From Gymnogyps californianus (Eukaryota > Chordata > Aves > Accipitriformes > Cathartidae), in assembly GCF_018139145.2 (NCBI RefSeq), contig NC_059500.1, forward strand, positions 31,353,437 through 31,417,436: 64,000 nt of DNA. Direction: 5' to 3'. Positions 51,186 through 64,000 of the stretch are shown piece by piece. Position numbers and translations under genes: made by a program. The notes beneath the pieces are model-generated. The model made no database searches. It saw nothing but the letters and a program-made list of their open reading frames with translations, and was not told the origin of the DNA. Numbering within the stretch: position 1 is the first letter of the stretch; the number at the start of each line of letters is the position of its first letter.

Positions 51186-52423
51186 TCACATGCATCCCAT
51201 ATTTGTGTCAGATGCCATGCATAGCTCAGAAAATAGTGGTCTACCTGCTGTGGAAAGAAAGGCAGAGTCATCCTGGGTAGTGGAGCTAGAGCACTGGCAA
51301 GTGCAGTATATCATCCTGACAGCAAGAAGCAGACCGACCTGATGGAGGACAAAACAATGGCCTTTGACCAGCTCATAAAACTTTCCCCACACTCCATGAT
51401 TGTGCTGTGCAGTGCTCCAGGGCTGACTTGGACCTAGTTCTCCTTCAGAGAGCTGCTCAATGTTTTTGTACAGGCTGTCCTGTGCGCAGACCATCCCCTC
51501 AGAGGAAGCAGGTGAATCACACAGTCTCTTATCATCATGCTCAAAGCATACCACATTAGCTTTTGCAATGGGACACCTTGTGCCATTGATCTGGGATGTG
51601 ATGACACAGAGATGGTTGGATAAAAAGTTGTGCTTGGACCTCCATTTCCCTGAGTCAGGATGAGTGGCATGACAGTTAGCCCCTTGCTTGAGAGACAGGT
51701 GTCCAAGGTGATCTTGGGCATGTCACACATTAATGTATCCTGTCCATTTCAGTAGTCTCCTCATGAGCGGACCAAGGATACGTCTTCTGCTCATAAGTCT
51801 GATCCAGTGGTGCTGAGTGCTGGGAGAGTCCTCCTGGAGACTCCTTGCCTGTAAAGAGTCAAGAGACACGGAGGTTTTCCCTGGAGTCATGTATGTGTCT
51901 ATGTATTTTTTCCTGGATGCAGGACAACATTGTGGGGGTTCACCACCTAGACTTCCAATTGCCTTTGTGCTGTTTGCCTTTCTCCTCATATGCCCCTCCT
52001 CTCCCAGTAGCCTGTAGACAGTTGTCTCCTGTGATGGCACCATAGCCATACCTAGCCTGCCAAGTTCCCTTTCCTGGAGTGCTGATTCTCAGCAAAGTTG
52101 CATTTGCAGTGCCAAACCCAGGAACTTTCAACATCCACTTGGAAGACTCTCTCCAGTCTTTTTATGATAGAGAGGTGGTGTCCCATGTGCTTTATTTCCA
52201 GGACAGGAAATGGCTGTCTATTGGGACGAGAGATGGCACAGCCACGTCTTTGGCAGTCTGTGCCATGGAGTGACACAACATGATTGCAACCATGGTTGCA
52301 ACCCAGCGCAAGATGGTCCTGTAATTGCCAGTGGCCCAGCTCCATTGAGCAGACTGCATTAGCACACCACTGTAGAAATAACAAGGTCATGGACTGCAGT
52401 TCTTTAATATCACAGGTAACCAC
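51186..52423 (-). other. Unidentified cluster of tiled minus-strand ORFs (possible decayed coding remnant)
   Basis: Four open frames of 98-123 codons follow one another on the minus strand at 52423-52052, 52049-51723, 51730-51434 and 51554-51186, together covering about 1.2 kb. Such head-to-tail tiling in shifting frames is what a frameshifted relic of one coding sequence would give. I do not recognise the protein; comparison from memory with bird Harbinger-type (HARBI1-like) nucleases and CR1 reverse transcriptase gave no convincing match. The plus strand also has several shorter open frames here. Chance is the main alternative. Confidence 0.15.
52284..52301. repeat. 18-base perfect palindrome
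   Basis: TTGCAACCATGGTTGCAA is its own reverse complement. It lies inside the tiled minus-strand ORF cluster. No known binding site is assigned. Confidence 0.8.
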
Positions 52424-55400
52424 ACCATGCCACCCTGTTCACAAATTTATCATGTTACAGCATAAAACTACCTAATTTTTCTGCCCCTGTAACTCCAGCA
52501 GGGAAGTGCTCACACAACTTCATTCCTCCGGTGGTTAGAAACCAGACCAATTTCTAGCCTAAATTTAGACACTGGATTTGGATGCTGTTGCAGTGTTGGG
52601 AAAGGTTGTGAGACTTTCCAACAGGGTACCTCTAAAGGCAAGGCCGAATGTTTTGCTTAGCTTTCAGGCATTTAAGAGAGTAAGCAATGCCACCTACTGG
52701 CACCAAAATGGAAGATTTAACTACTCTAGTGGGTTGGTGCGATGGAAAGATCATAAAGGAGAAGGCTGTCACTGTTCTTCAGATGGTCTTTTGCAGCTGA
52801 AAGCGAGGTGGAGGCAAACAGGAGCTTTTCTCCTCACAAGTGTTACTCGGTTAAGCTCTGTAGGAAACATTTAGCAGCTGACTCACTTGCTTTCACCATT
52901 TGAGAATGAGTAGTGAGGAAAGCAGCAACTAGACCTGGTGTTGGATGCGCAGCCTGCATGCCAGGGCAGCCCCTGAACTTCCCCAGAAGATGAACAGGTA
53001 GTGATTAGGTGAAATTACACCCTTGCCTAGCAATATTTGTGGGTGAGTGCAAACTGGGTGTAGGAAAAGCCTCTGAGGAAGGCAAGAATCTCATGCAGCT
53101 TCAGAGACTGAAGGATCAGGACTTCATTTCAGAAGGAGAAGTCATAAATGGAAATTTAAGGCTATGCCTCAAATAAATACTGAATAGCTTGGTGGATGGG
53201 CAGCTGGGTAATTCCACTTGCATAACAACACATGGATGCAGAAACATTTGCAAATAAGAGGCTTAAAACACATGAAGAGAAATAACAAAGCCTGTAGCTA
53301 AACTAAGGAAGTTCCTAGTACAGGATATTCTTGAGGCGACTACCTCTGTTTGTGTGGGTTCTCCCATCCCATCTCCAGAGGTTGAGTGCACCGAGGTAAG
53401 CACTTACACAAGAGTTAATGCATCAGTGGAGAGCATTACCAGGGTGTTGATTATTTCCCAGCCCTGCACCCTCTGAAGTCTTGAGAGGGATGTAGGGTGC
53501 TGCAGCGTGCATCTGCAAAGCCTCCTCGTGCTTCAGAGAGTACACTGGCCTCCAAGGAGCAGGGGAAGCAAAACCCTGAGAGACCACTGCCAGAAAGCAA
53601 GCCAGAGGTCAGCTGTGTCCCCTGGCAGGGTGAAGGAGGATGCCGGAGCTGGCATTGCACCAAAAGCCCTGGGAGGGCAGACCCCCTACTTTTACTTCAG
53701 CAGCCACCAGCCTGCCTTTCCCTGACCCTGTAAAAGGTCGCTGTGGCCATTTTGTCAGCCCCTGTTCTTGCAAGTACAGGTATTGCCCCAGGCACCCACC
53801 CCAGAGCCAGCCCTGTGTCCCTGGCTGCGCCCAAGAAGGGCTTTCCCCTTGGTTTGCCAAGGTTTCCTTTCCTGTCCTCCTTTGTGCCCCAGAGGCACGG
53901 CAGGGACATACACAGGACACACACAAAGTAAGCATGTGGGCATAGGACCAGGATGGGTCCTGCTGAAGGCGTTGGCAGTCACACTTGCTGCAGAAGCTAA
54001 ATGAGACAAAGTTTACTGCCTCTGCTGTGCTCCTGGGCTTCTCTGGACAAGTGCTGCATGAGAGGAGGAGAACAGTGGCAGCAGAAGTGTAGCACAGCCC
54101 AGGGCGGGCCTTGCAGACTCCAGGAATCTCTGACTGAGCCAGAAACGACTGGAGGATTCTTACACCTTCCCCTGCAGCACTTGCTCCTCATCGCAGCTGG
54201 AGTCAGACATAAGGCTTAGTGTACCATGGGTCTTGGCCAGCTCCTGCATTCCTACCTCTCGCTTCTGGCAACGTGGCTGGGTGAAAGCACACAGATATCT
54301 GGCCAGTTTTTAATGCAAGAAAATGAGTGTCAGGTCTAGAAGGGGGGCTTCTTCCTTGCCTATTTTCCATCTCCCAGGAGACGCTGCTCTCTGTCTCCTT
54401 TGTTCAGTGTCATCACAGAGCAGGGCTTTCGGCAGGTGTATTAGAACAAGGGATATTTGTGCTGCCCAGCGATACCCTCTGTCTCTGCCCCAGGCTCAAA
54501 CAGAGGCAGGCAGCACCATGCAGCTTGCAAACACCCGAGACAGCTGGATAGAGATAGGGAAAGGGGCTGCAGTGACCCTGGGGCTGCGACCAGGCTGTTG
54601 CAGAGGTGAACACAGAGCAGAGCAGAGCAATGCCTGCCAGTTCCCAAGAGGATGGGCCTGCATTTGTCCCTCGCAGTCAGAGGCTCATCAGCACTGGCCA
54701 CAGCACGACGGAATTCCTTACTCCCAGCGAGCCCTTCAGGTGGCCACCATCCTTCCAGCACCTCCGGGTCCCATTGCCTTCTGTCGCTGTCACCAGCAGG
54801 GCAACATTGTCAGACATGTCTAAAACACCTGGACTAAGGCAGCAGCCAGTGATGATGTACTGCCACCACCAGGTGTGGGGTCTTGCTTCCTAAAAGGTTT
54901 CCATATGGTGAGCACTGACTGGGAGCTCACAGCCTGAATGGCACTGCTGGTGAACCATATGATCATTATCTATAAGGGCTGCTCCACCTTTTGTGTTGGC
55001 TCCCCCCCACACCCGCCTTGCCCCATTTTTGTGGCCTGGCCAATTGTACAGCTAGAAAAATCAGTAAAAGTGCTGCTAGGTCCTTGGAAAACCCTTCCTG
55101 TTGCATTTTAGACAGCCATATAGAAGAACCAGCCCTACAGCATCTTCCTAATGGTTGCTGGCATCCATATGTAGCAGGGCAAAACCTGAGGTGTTGCAAG
55201 GAGGGAGCCCAGAAATGCATGTAGCAAAGAAAGGCACTGAGCAGCGGTGAAGAGGTAGTACCATGGAAGCAAAGCAGAGCACCATGTGGTGCATGAGACC
55301 CCACCAGCTGCTGTCAGTCCCTGAAGCCAGTGTGTACGTCTGTCTGCAGGTGTCCCTTCTGACCCCTTTCCTGCAAAATTAATGATGGAATTAGACACCA

Positions 55401-58400
55401 ATGGTTCAGTTACAGGTCTTCCTCTTCCAGTGCCCCGGCTGGATCCTGTCCTGTGCTTCTCCACGATTTTCTGCCTGCCCCTAACAGGAGAAAACAATAC
55501 CTGAGCTGTGAAGTAAAAATGGTCCCCAAGAACAACAGAGAAGTACTGAGAGTCCCCAGTGACTATAAACACAGTAAAATAGGTGAAGTCACATCAGTTT
55601 ACACAGTGAGGCGTCTTCAATTGTACTATGACTACAATTTAATAAGCTGAACAGTCAATTAAATGCATACAAATAGTTTGTTGCTGTTGAATTCCCTGTC
55701 CAGCTTTTATTAATATTTTGTGACACCAGACCCTGCACAAATTAATAAATTAGAAGAGATTACAACTAATTGCTGTTTAAATGGCTGAGATTGAACATGT
55801 CTCTATAGATGCATTCACCCTCTCCCCTGTCACCTGTTCCTGAAATAATTAGTTGCAAAGAAAAAAAAATAATTAACAAAAAAACAGAAACCATAAAATC
55901 TGAAAGAGTACAAGTCATAGCTTTGCTAAGATTGTTATATTTCACACCAGCCTCAGTTCCAAACGCATTTAGGCACAGGCTTTACACAGTTTTAGCTTTG
56001 GCCAGGCCTAAAATTGCATTGAAGCCAAAGGAGTTGAAGTCATTCAGAATCAGTGCAGCCAAAGCATTATAAATAAATATTTTCTCCAAGATAGAAAGTG
56101 GATTCAGGCAGTGGTTTGGAAGAGACTGGCTTGTTTTCCTTCTCTGCCACATCTCCCGCATGATCTAACACTTTGGGACATAATAGGATGTGTACCTCAT
56201 AGCCTAGTTGTTTTAATGCAACTTCAGGTGCATTGGTGGTGCAAGCTGAACCATGCTCAGATTAAACCTGGATGTACTGCTTCATTTCAGGTCCAGTAAC
56301 ACCTTCCCAAGAGATGGACTGGGCATCTGACTACAGTAAAGTCTTAAGTCACCTAAACCTAAACTAAATCCATATCATACAGAGAGCGCAGGTTAGCAAG
56401 GTGTTTGCTTATTACCAGGTTGAGAACTAAGGTAGTACAGTACAGGAGGAGCCTCAGACCAAGACCTCCATAGGCAATGGAGACAGCATTACATCTGAGA
56501 AAGAGCCAAAAGCTCTCCCTGGATTCAGGGGGAACAGGAGCAGAAAGACTCCCCTTTTCACTGCCGATGTGGCAACTAGCAGGGCTGTTACTCACCTGAG
56601 CTGCAGCAGAGCCCTCCACTCAAAGTCACCATCCAGGCCCTGGGGTGATTTACCTGCCACGCACCCGTCCCCAGGGCAGGCAGTCACTCTTGTCAGCATT
56701 TAGCCAGAAGCTGCAGACGTTTAAGCTCTGTCTGCTTCATTATAGCATTATGGGGGTGAAAACCCAGGCCGTTCCCCAGATATTACCTCTGCCCAGCTGT
56801 TGTACTCAACAGCTTAGTAACCCCTGTTCACCTGTGAGGCTTTCCAATAAACCGCCTCGTTGGGTTGATGTTTATGGGTGTGTCGAGCTGCTGACAGACT
56901 GAGCACAGCACCTACTGCAACCGTCTGCAGTCCTACCCAGTTCAGGAACTCGCTGTTGATCTGGCAACACCTAATTAATTCCAGGAGGGAGATGGCATTA
57001 GCTGCAAGCTATCAAGGGTACGTCGCCCACAGAGAGACTGAAAATCATGCATGTAGAGATCTCTCCAGGCACAACCAGCAAGGTGCCTCTCATCCAGCCT
57101 GTACAGACAGCCAAGCATGGGCTCATACTGATTGTTTCACCACCATGTATTTTTCATGAGTTTGGGAGAAGGTTTCAGTTATGATGCAAGAACGAGATCT
57201 GCATACCTCAGTTCTTTGGGGAAAACAGTGAACAATTAGTTCAACATGGTGCCAGCAGAAATAACATCACCACCTATTTTCATAGCCTAGGCCAAAAAGA
57301 CGCTCAGGGAGCTTAAAGCCCAACAGGTCATCCATCCTAAGCAAATTCATCCAGAGACCACTGTGGAGCCCAGAAAAAAATGCAATGCTCTGTTCTGGCT
57401 ATCAGCACCAGGTATTACAAGCAGTGCCTCTGTAAAGTCTCTGCAGAGAGGCAAAGGGCAGGACAAGAGGTGTGACTGTGTTTCTGCACGTCACGTGAAG
57501 GAAACCAAAGGTGCAATACTGTGTCTGAGCACACTGTCCTGTAATGGTACTTGAAATGCCCATGAGTGGGGACATTGAGAAAACTAGAATGGGCATTTGA
57601 GGCTAGGATCGGAGCAGATGCCCAGTACTGAGAGAAGTGGAGAGCTCAATCTATTTAGCTCTTCAAGAAGTAACTAAATAGGCCATGATTGCAGTGCAAA
57701 AGCACCTCTGTGGGAGAGAAAATTCTGGATCCTGAAAGGCTGTTTAATCAAGCAGAGAAAGGTACAATGGGAACCAATGGCTGGAAATTGAAGTCAGATA
57801 TTTACACTGAGTTTAGAAATATTTGTAAAAATAAGGAGGAATTAACCATTTGGTGGGAGGTATCAAGGGCAGCATCTTTAGGTCCCTTCTGAGAGAGCAA
57901 AGCTTGGCTCATCCATTGTACTGACAGGCACACTATTGAGGCAATGCAGGGAAGTTTCCACCTGTAATGCAAGGCTAAATGGTATAATAGCATCTCCACT
58001 GTACCTTTCTCACCTTTGATTTCCTTCACATCATGCTCCACAGGAGGTGAGTGAGGCTAGGCTGTTCAGTAGCACCATTACCAGCAAGCCTCTGTTTGGC
58101 CATTTCAGCCCACTAGAGGACTTCGCAGTTATACCATGCTATCTCCCTCAGGGGAATTTTTGGTTTTATCTTCTCTCCTCCTTTTGTAAAAGGAAAAAAA
58201 AAACTCCATAAATCTGGAGGCTAAAAATCTTAGCCATATTTTTTTCCTCATGGCTCTTGCTATGCTTTCCACACTTCTGCTCTTAGAAGAGCAAACCTTC
58301 ATTCCCAGTTCAGCCCTACAGTGTGAGAGAAGGACACCTTCAGCTAATTTACATCTCAGTGAGCATTTGTCAGAGAAAAGAATAAAGGTCTTACTGTGCA

Positions 58401-61400
58401 AAATGGCTCCTGTGGCAGTACTAATCAATACTTGTTTGATGGATTGCCTGCCAGGAGTCTTTCAGGCACATCATTTCAGCTGCTAGACTTTCTGCTTGCT
58501 CACTGCTTAACAAAATAAATAGAGATGAATCATGGTATTTAACATAAAACTCCAACTCAGAATCGAAGCTGTTTAAAATGCACACTGGTTTGCCCCACTC
58601 CATCCTTCCTTTCCCTTTACTCAGGAAGAATGTTAAGTCCTGGCTCTTCTGGAGCAGGCACAAGGCTTGAATGATAACCACTTCACCAAGGACCGCCCTT
58701 TCCTCTGCAATCAGTGATTGCATTCCCGACATACCGCTCCATTCCTCATTGCCCCCTGAAGCGGGAGCCAGTTGGGGAAGAAAGAATTAAGATGTATGCC
58801 TGCATGGCTGATGGGAGGGTGATACTTCACATATGCCTTTCTTAGCTGCTGTGATGCAATGCACAAACTGTTCCCTCTGCTCCTGCGCCTATTGTGCTAC
58901 TAATCCATGTGAAAGCTCCTACCACTGAACTGTCCCCACCTGCAACTGCATCAGATTTGAAACTACAAGAAGCAACAAAGAGCCAGGTTTTTCAGAAGTA
59001 CTTGGCTTCTCACTAATAATAAATAGCTGTTTGGCTCTCCAGAAATTCATATTTCTATTCAGAAACATAGTTGGTTGCTGATTTTTTTATCTGGCTTTTA
59101 AATGGATAACACTTTTCTTGAAACCCTATACGCCCACAGCCCACTAATAGCCCTGGAAAGGGTGAATAATCATAGCAGCAACTTTTTTTGGCCAAAGAGG
59201 AACATCAAGCTCCATCTAGCAAGTTCTGCCCCCTCTCTTATCTTGCCAACCCCATCACCACCGTGCGGCACAACTCAAGACCATCAGGCAGGAAGCTTGA
59301 AGCGATGCGGGATCCGTTTCCGGGCTCTGAGTAGTGATTCATGATTTGCTGATACTGACACCAGCAAAAGACCTCGAGGCCAAGGCTTAGAGCAAGGGAT
59401 GGAGATGCCAGTGTTCCTCCCATGCATCCACTGGTTGCCCTTGCCCCTGCACGCTTTGTGAGCCTCCCCTGCTGCCCGCTCCCTCATCCTCTGACAGCTG
59501 GAAGCACTTGCCAGGCTTCTCTGAACAAGACTGCTTCACAGCACCAAGTTTCAGCTTTTCCCCACTTCTCAGCCCTTCAGACCATTCTGCCTTTCAAGCC
59601 CTGCTGCGGCAGATTTGCCTTGCCTCTCTCCCAGAGCACCACTGTCCCTTGGGCTGTGATGAGGGTTTTTGCATGCTGGCAGCACATTTTGAGCTCTGCT
59701 CTGGCGTGTTTGTGGGGCTCCTGCCTTTTCCCCTCCCTCCCCAAGGGCATCCATGGCTGCAGACACCGATCCCTCATCCCTACTGTGCCAGACAGGCCCG
59801 TGCGGTTGCCCAGACGGGACGTGAGCTTGTCCTCTGCCCCTGGGGAGCACTGCTCACTGCTGCTGTGACCCCTCTGACTCCTCCAGCAGCACTGGCAGAG
59901 CAGCACAGGCAGGCACCTCGCAGGGGACTTGCTGGGCTCTGTGCATGGTGCAGGTCACGCACTCCCTTCCTGCCCGCCAGCTGAGTATGGAGGAGATTTC
60001 CCAACAGCACTACGCAGCTCAGGGCAGCCAGGAGGGTGCCACTAGTGGGACAGCTAACAGGGAGCAATTTGGGGACCGATAGCTGGAGAATCAAGAATGT
60101 ACGCGATAATCTGGGTTTAGATGAGACCAGACAACACCTTGGCAAGAGAGCATTGCAGCCGTGCACGAGGAGAGAGAGTCCAGCTAGCCAGGAAAGCCAG
60201 CAGGCAAACGGTGAGAAGTGTGGCAGCAAAGAGGCACTGCACCCTGTTGCAGCTCGGGCTTTGGGAGCAGAGTGCTACATGCTGGCTGTGGGGCAGCAGA
60301 AGCACACAGGACCTGGATGTTCTTGGAGGCATGCATTCACAGAGCTGGGAGCAGTGGCATTTTTTAAAAAGTCAGAGAGGAAATCTGACTTGGAAAAGTT
60401 GGTGGGTTTCAGACAGCTCAGCTCCATGAAGGAGCAAGGGGGGCTTTCAGCTTGAAAGCTCTCCCTCTGCACCCCCACCTTGCCATCCTCCACTTTCAAG
60501 GGAGGCAGTGTGGGGATGCACGTAGAAGGACAGTAAGTGTATAGCACTGGCAGAGATCAGAACAACTTGTTTTTCACAGCAGTACACGGCACATGTCGGG
60601 GATACAATGTCACAGCAAGCATGGCACATTTTTTTTCAAGTGAAAAGCAGTTTACCTAGGCACAAGGTGGATCCCTTGAAATCTTTCCATCAGGGCTTTC
60701 CTAGCCCAAATGTGTGGGAACCACAGGGTGACGTTTTCTGGAGCACCCTTTGCAAAAGCTGGGACTCACTGCACTAAAGTGCACAGCAAAGTCAGGCAGC
60801 TCCTCTGGTGTGATGACAGCTTAGTGCCAGTAATAACAACTCCATCCAGTGCTTTGCAGACCGAGCAGTGCTGGCTCTAGCGCATTATCAACAAGGTCAT
60901 TTCCAGCCTTAAAATTGGGGACTATTTCTTGTTTTCATTACCCAAGGAAAAACCTGGCACTCAAAATACTTTGTTATAGTTTTGGTAGATCTTTTGGTTT
61001 TCAGTATCCTTGTCCCTCCTCTTTAGCTTTGTTGTAATCTGATATAACCATGTTTAATAATTTCTTTGTTGGCGAATTCTTTAAATTATACATAAAGAAT
61101 TCAAAAACAATCAGAGAAGGACTTGAATATTTCATATTAAAACTAAATGGTTTATGATTGCTTACAGAGTGAAATTAATAAGGAGACTTGGCCAATGCTG
61201 TATAATTTATGCTGTGCTTGAGCAGGAAAATGGGCTAGTGCTTAGATTTGTTTGAAGTTGTGCTTTCCTTTTCTCACCTGACAGGATGGAAGCCACTGCC
61301 AGAGCAGAGCTAACCTCCACCCTCGATCCAAGCAGCCCCAATTTTTGTTTATTGTGCGTAACAACAGCTTTAAGAACAGTTAACAGTAACAATGTTCTGA

Positions 61401-64000
61401 CCATGGGCAAATGGCCACAGTGTGCCTATTTCTTTGTCTTTGTTTATCTGTCTTTCCTAACTATTTTGTCTGCTAATCTTCATGCTCTGCAGCCAGCCAG
61501 TGCGTCCTGACCCTATTAGCATTTAATGGCAAAAAGTCCAATAAACCTCTTACCTCTGAATTTCAGCTTGGGTACAGACCTTTGGATCAAAGCCACAGTC
61601 TGGAGGTGTGGGAGGCTTACACATTGCTTAGCATAGCAGTACTCTGAACTCAGGTGATGACTGTAGCACAAGTGACCACAAAAACCTCTGTCCAGTTCTA
61701 CTGCTTGGTCTGAAACTGGGGTTCTGCACTGAGCTAAGAAAGCAGCACGTATGCTAGAAGTGTTAGTCACAATTGCAGAGATTTAGCCAGTTGCAAAGTT
61801 TTCTCTAATGGCAATTCAGAACTAAACAAGCTGAGAGCAAGAATGAAAGATAAGACCAAAAAGGGATGATCTTCATAAAGGAGGTGAAGCTGTCAAAGTA
61901 CTCAAGGCAGCTAAAAAAGGAGCGTGACACAAAGTGATACACTGCCTTTTCTGGGAGAGGGAAATTCACCTTCCATATGTGCTCACAAATTCCTGGGTGA
62001 CCGAGTTACTTAGGCTTTTTGTGCTTCATTTTCCACCTAGAGGACAATAGCATGGGGAGAAGATACAATATGATGTGGTCAGTTCGCACAATGATAAAAG
62101 CACTGAGGGGCACAGGTAAGCAAGGGATGACATACTCCAGTGAGACTATGCTACAAGTAATACCAGCAGCCAAACAAATTTGGTGTTTTCTCACACCCAT
62201 CACAGCCAAAAGATGAACAGCAATAACCATAGTAGCATTTCACCGTTCAAGGTGGACCAGTGCAAGGACTGCAGAAACTCACCAGGCCTCAAGGCATACC
62301 TGCTGAGGAAATGTGGAATAAAAATTGTACTTCAACAGGAGGTACCTGAATGGACAAGGAAGGGCATGGGTTTTTTCCTCCTTTCTCATTTTAATGTCCT
62401 TTGGCAAAATCAGGGTTCCCAGGAGTGGAATGACAAACCTGAAAATCCCATTACATGGAGGTGGATTTGGTTTTCTTCATTTTTTCAAAGCCATTTAGAT
62501 GAAAGACGGATCAGAGCAAATTTACAGGGGAAGTTTTCTAGGTTTGGCACCCCAGTTCACTGCCCACAAAGCTCAGTTCTCACCTGATGAAAGCCAGTAG
62601 ATGTCCTCTGCCTTTAGCACCTGACTGATCTTTCTTTGACCTTGCCAGAGCTGGGGTTAGTTGCCTCCACCGTGGTTTCAGCATCCAGAATTTTTCAAGT
62701 CAAACTCCTTAATGCTTGAATCAAGTGGATATTTAAACCCCTCAAATTCAAGGAATCAGCCTTGGTGAGTCAGAGGGAAAAGACTGCTCCTTTGATTGAT
62801 CACATCTGTGACTCAAAGCCAAGTACACATTCGAACAAGTTAAACTGTCCCCAGGGCTCAGTGCCAGGCCTTTTGCGTTTTGCATTAAAGTCATACCAGT
62901 CTCTGAAAGCCAAGCAGTTTGCAAATCATAAGGATTAATATTTATTACTATTGAATGAACACGGCCGAAGTCCCTGCCCTAGAGAGTTTGCAGTTTAAAT
63001 ACTATAGGCACAACTGGCATGCACACACGCAGCTCTGGCCTTCGTCTGCTCCTGGGGAAGCTGAGGGTGAAACCTCGCTGGCTCCTGGGCACAGAGGCAG
63101 ATCACAGCGAGTGTGTGCTGGAGCTGGCACCTCAGCCTCCAGGTAGCTCCTACCCAGAAGACCGGACCTTTCTCTGTAATCATGAGAGGCTGAGCCCCAG
63201 ACTGCACGGTCGGCACATGCGAGCCCCTGCAGGACTTTTGCAGCTCCTAACGCTTGGCAAGGCGGTCCTGTCAGTCAGACTGCACACTGAGCTGAACATC
63301 AAGACACATCTGATGAATCACAAGCACAACAAGAGTCCAGAGGGCTGCAAAATACCTCTAGGGATTTGTTTGTGCCAGATCTCTTAGAAAGTTCAAGAGG
63401 ACTTAGCTAAAGATGTGAAACAAATTGCTGTGGGACTTAGAAAAGAGATTCAGCGTGCGCATTCAGCTTTAAAAAAGGGATTCAGCTTGCCTTGCTCTGG
63501 AAGCTAGGCTGCATGGAGGCCACCCTGCCTCTGAATCGGGATGCCCACACAGGTGTTCAATGCAGTGGAGCTCATCTATTTCAAAGCAGAGTTACCTCAC
63601 TTGAGGTGTAGCTATCCAGTCAAGCCCTTTGTGGTGGCATCAGTTCTCATGTGGAAGTGGAGCGACCTTGAGTCACAGTGGAGCTCAGCCATTATGTTCC
63701 TGAAAAGTGTCTCCACCCAGTGCGTGCTGTGGTTCCAAAGGTTGGTCAACTCATCTTACCTTCCCGACTGTGTGCTGACAAGCCCTAAGAGAAATGATGA
63801 GAGACCAAATGAAAAGTTAGTGAACAAGCAAGTCAGTATAAACCAAAGGTGCCCACCATGACAGGCAGACACATATGCTGGGAACAATGGAACGGTCCCC
63901 AGTCTTCACACACAAAGCTGTGAGATTTAAGCAGCAGATTGACTAGAAAGCCGATGTCTCAAACTCCCCAGCTCCAGTGCTTCCTGGGCAGCTGCCTGTG
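52424..64000. other. Intergenic DNA, 5' flank of LPL (distal part)
   Basis: No gene is recognised. The stretches at 53.4-54.9 and 59.4-60.5 kb are more GC-rich and so carry longer accidental open frames on both strands (for example plus 54323-54823 and plus 59508-59984) without family resemblance. The rest is AT-rich and unique-looking. Confidence 0.55.

Noticed and set aside
54323..54823. 166-codon plus-strand frame
   Set aside because: It overlaps comparable frames in other phases and on the minus strand in moderately GC-rich DNA; no family resemblance.
59422..60229. Several 139-158-codon frames on both strands
   Set aside because: Mutually overlapping and without recognisable motifs; consistent with chance in GC-richer DNA.
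1..64000. CRISPR arrays, bacterial operons, prophages or other prokaryotic systems
   Set aside because: The sequence is vertebrate nuclear DNA with spliced genes and no regularly spaced repeats.

Overview
The window comes from a vertebrate nuclear genome, most likely a bird. It contains one gene that can be firmly identified: lipoprotein lipase (LPL), on the minus strand. All ten exons are present, with GT/AG splice sites. The spliced reading frame is intact: 1476 nt including the stop, 491 codons. Exons 3 to 9 are 180, 112, 234, 243, 121, 183 and 105 nt, which match the human LPL coding exons as I recall them. The product ends with a 15-residue tail beyond the mammalian C-terminus, and that tail is encoded in exon 10. 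This is the known avian arrangement. Compact introns, little recognisable interspersed repeat and pentanucleotide simple repeats also suggest a bird. The species cannot be fixed from the sequence alone.

Layout: 1-15.58 kb is the 3' flank of LPL, with no supported gene, simple repeats at 10.55-10.80 and 11.54-11.59 kb and a perfect hairpin at 1.35 kb. The LPL 3' UTR lies at about 15.58-17.72 kb and exons 10 to 2 at 17.7-26.2 kb. Intron 1 is about 7 kb (26.2-33.2 kb). Exon 1, the 5' UTR, the core promoter and a CpG-rich segment occupy about 32.85-33.85 kb. From 33.85 to 64 kb is the 5' flank of LPL, again with no supported coding gene; a cluster of tiled minus-strand ORFs at 51.2-52.4 kb is its only weak coding-like signal.

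The promoter resembles the mammalian LPL core promoter (CCAAT box, octamer, ATAAG-type TATA-like box), but the octamer is present as two adjacent perfect copies. The encoded enzyme keeps the catalytic triad Ser160/Asp184/His269, the lid cysteines 244/267, a basic heparin-binding segment, an RTKR proprotein-convertase site ending at residue 325 and the lipid-binding Trp418/421/422 cluster. The usual mammalian neighbours, INTS10 upstream and SLC18A1 downstream, were not found. I found no previously undescribed system; the points of interest are small features of the LPL gene and some local DNA structures.
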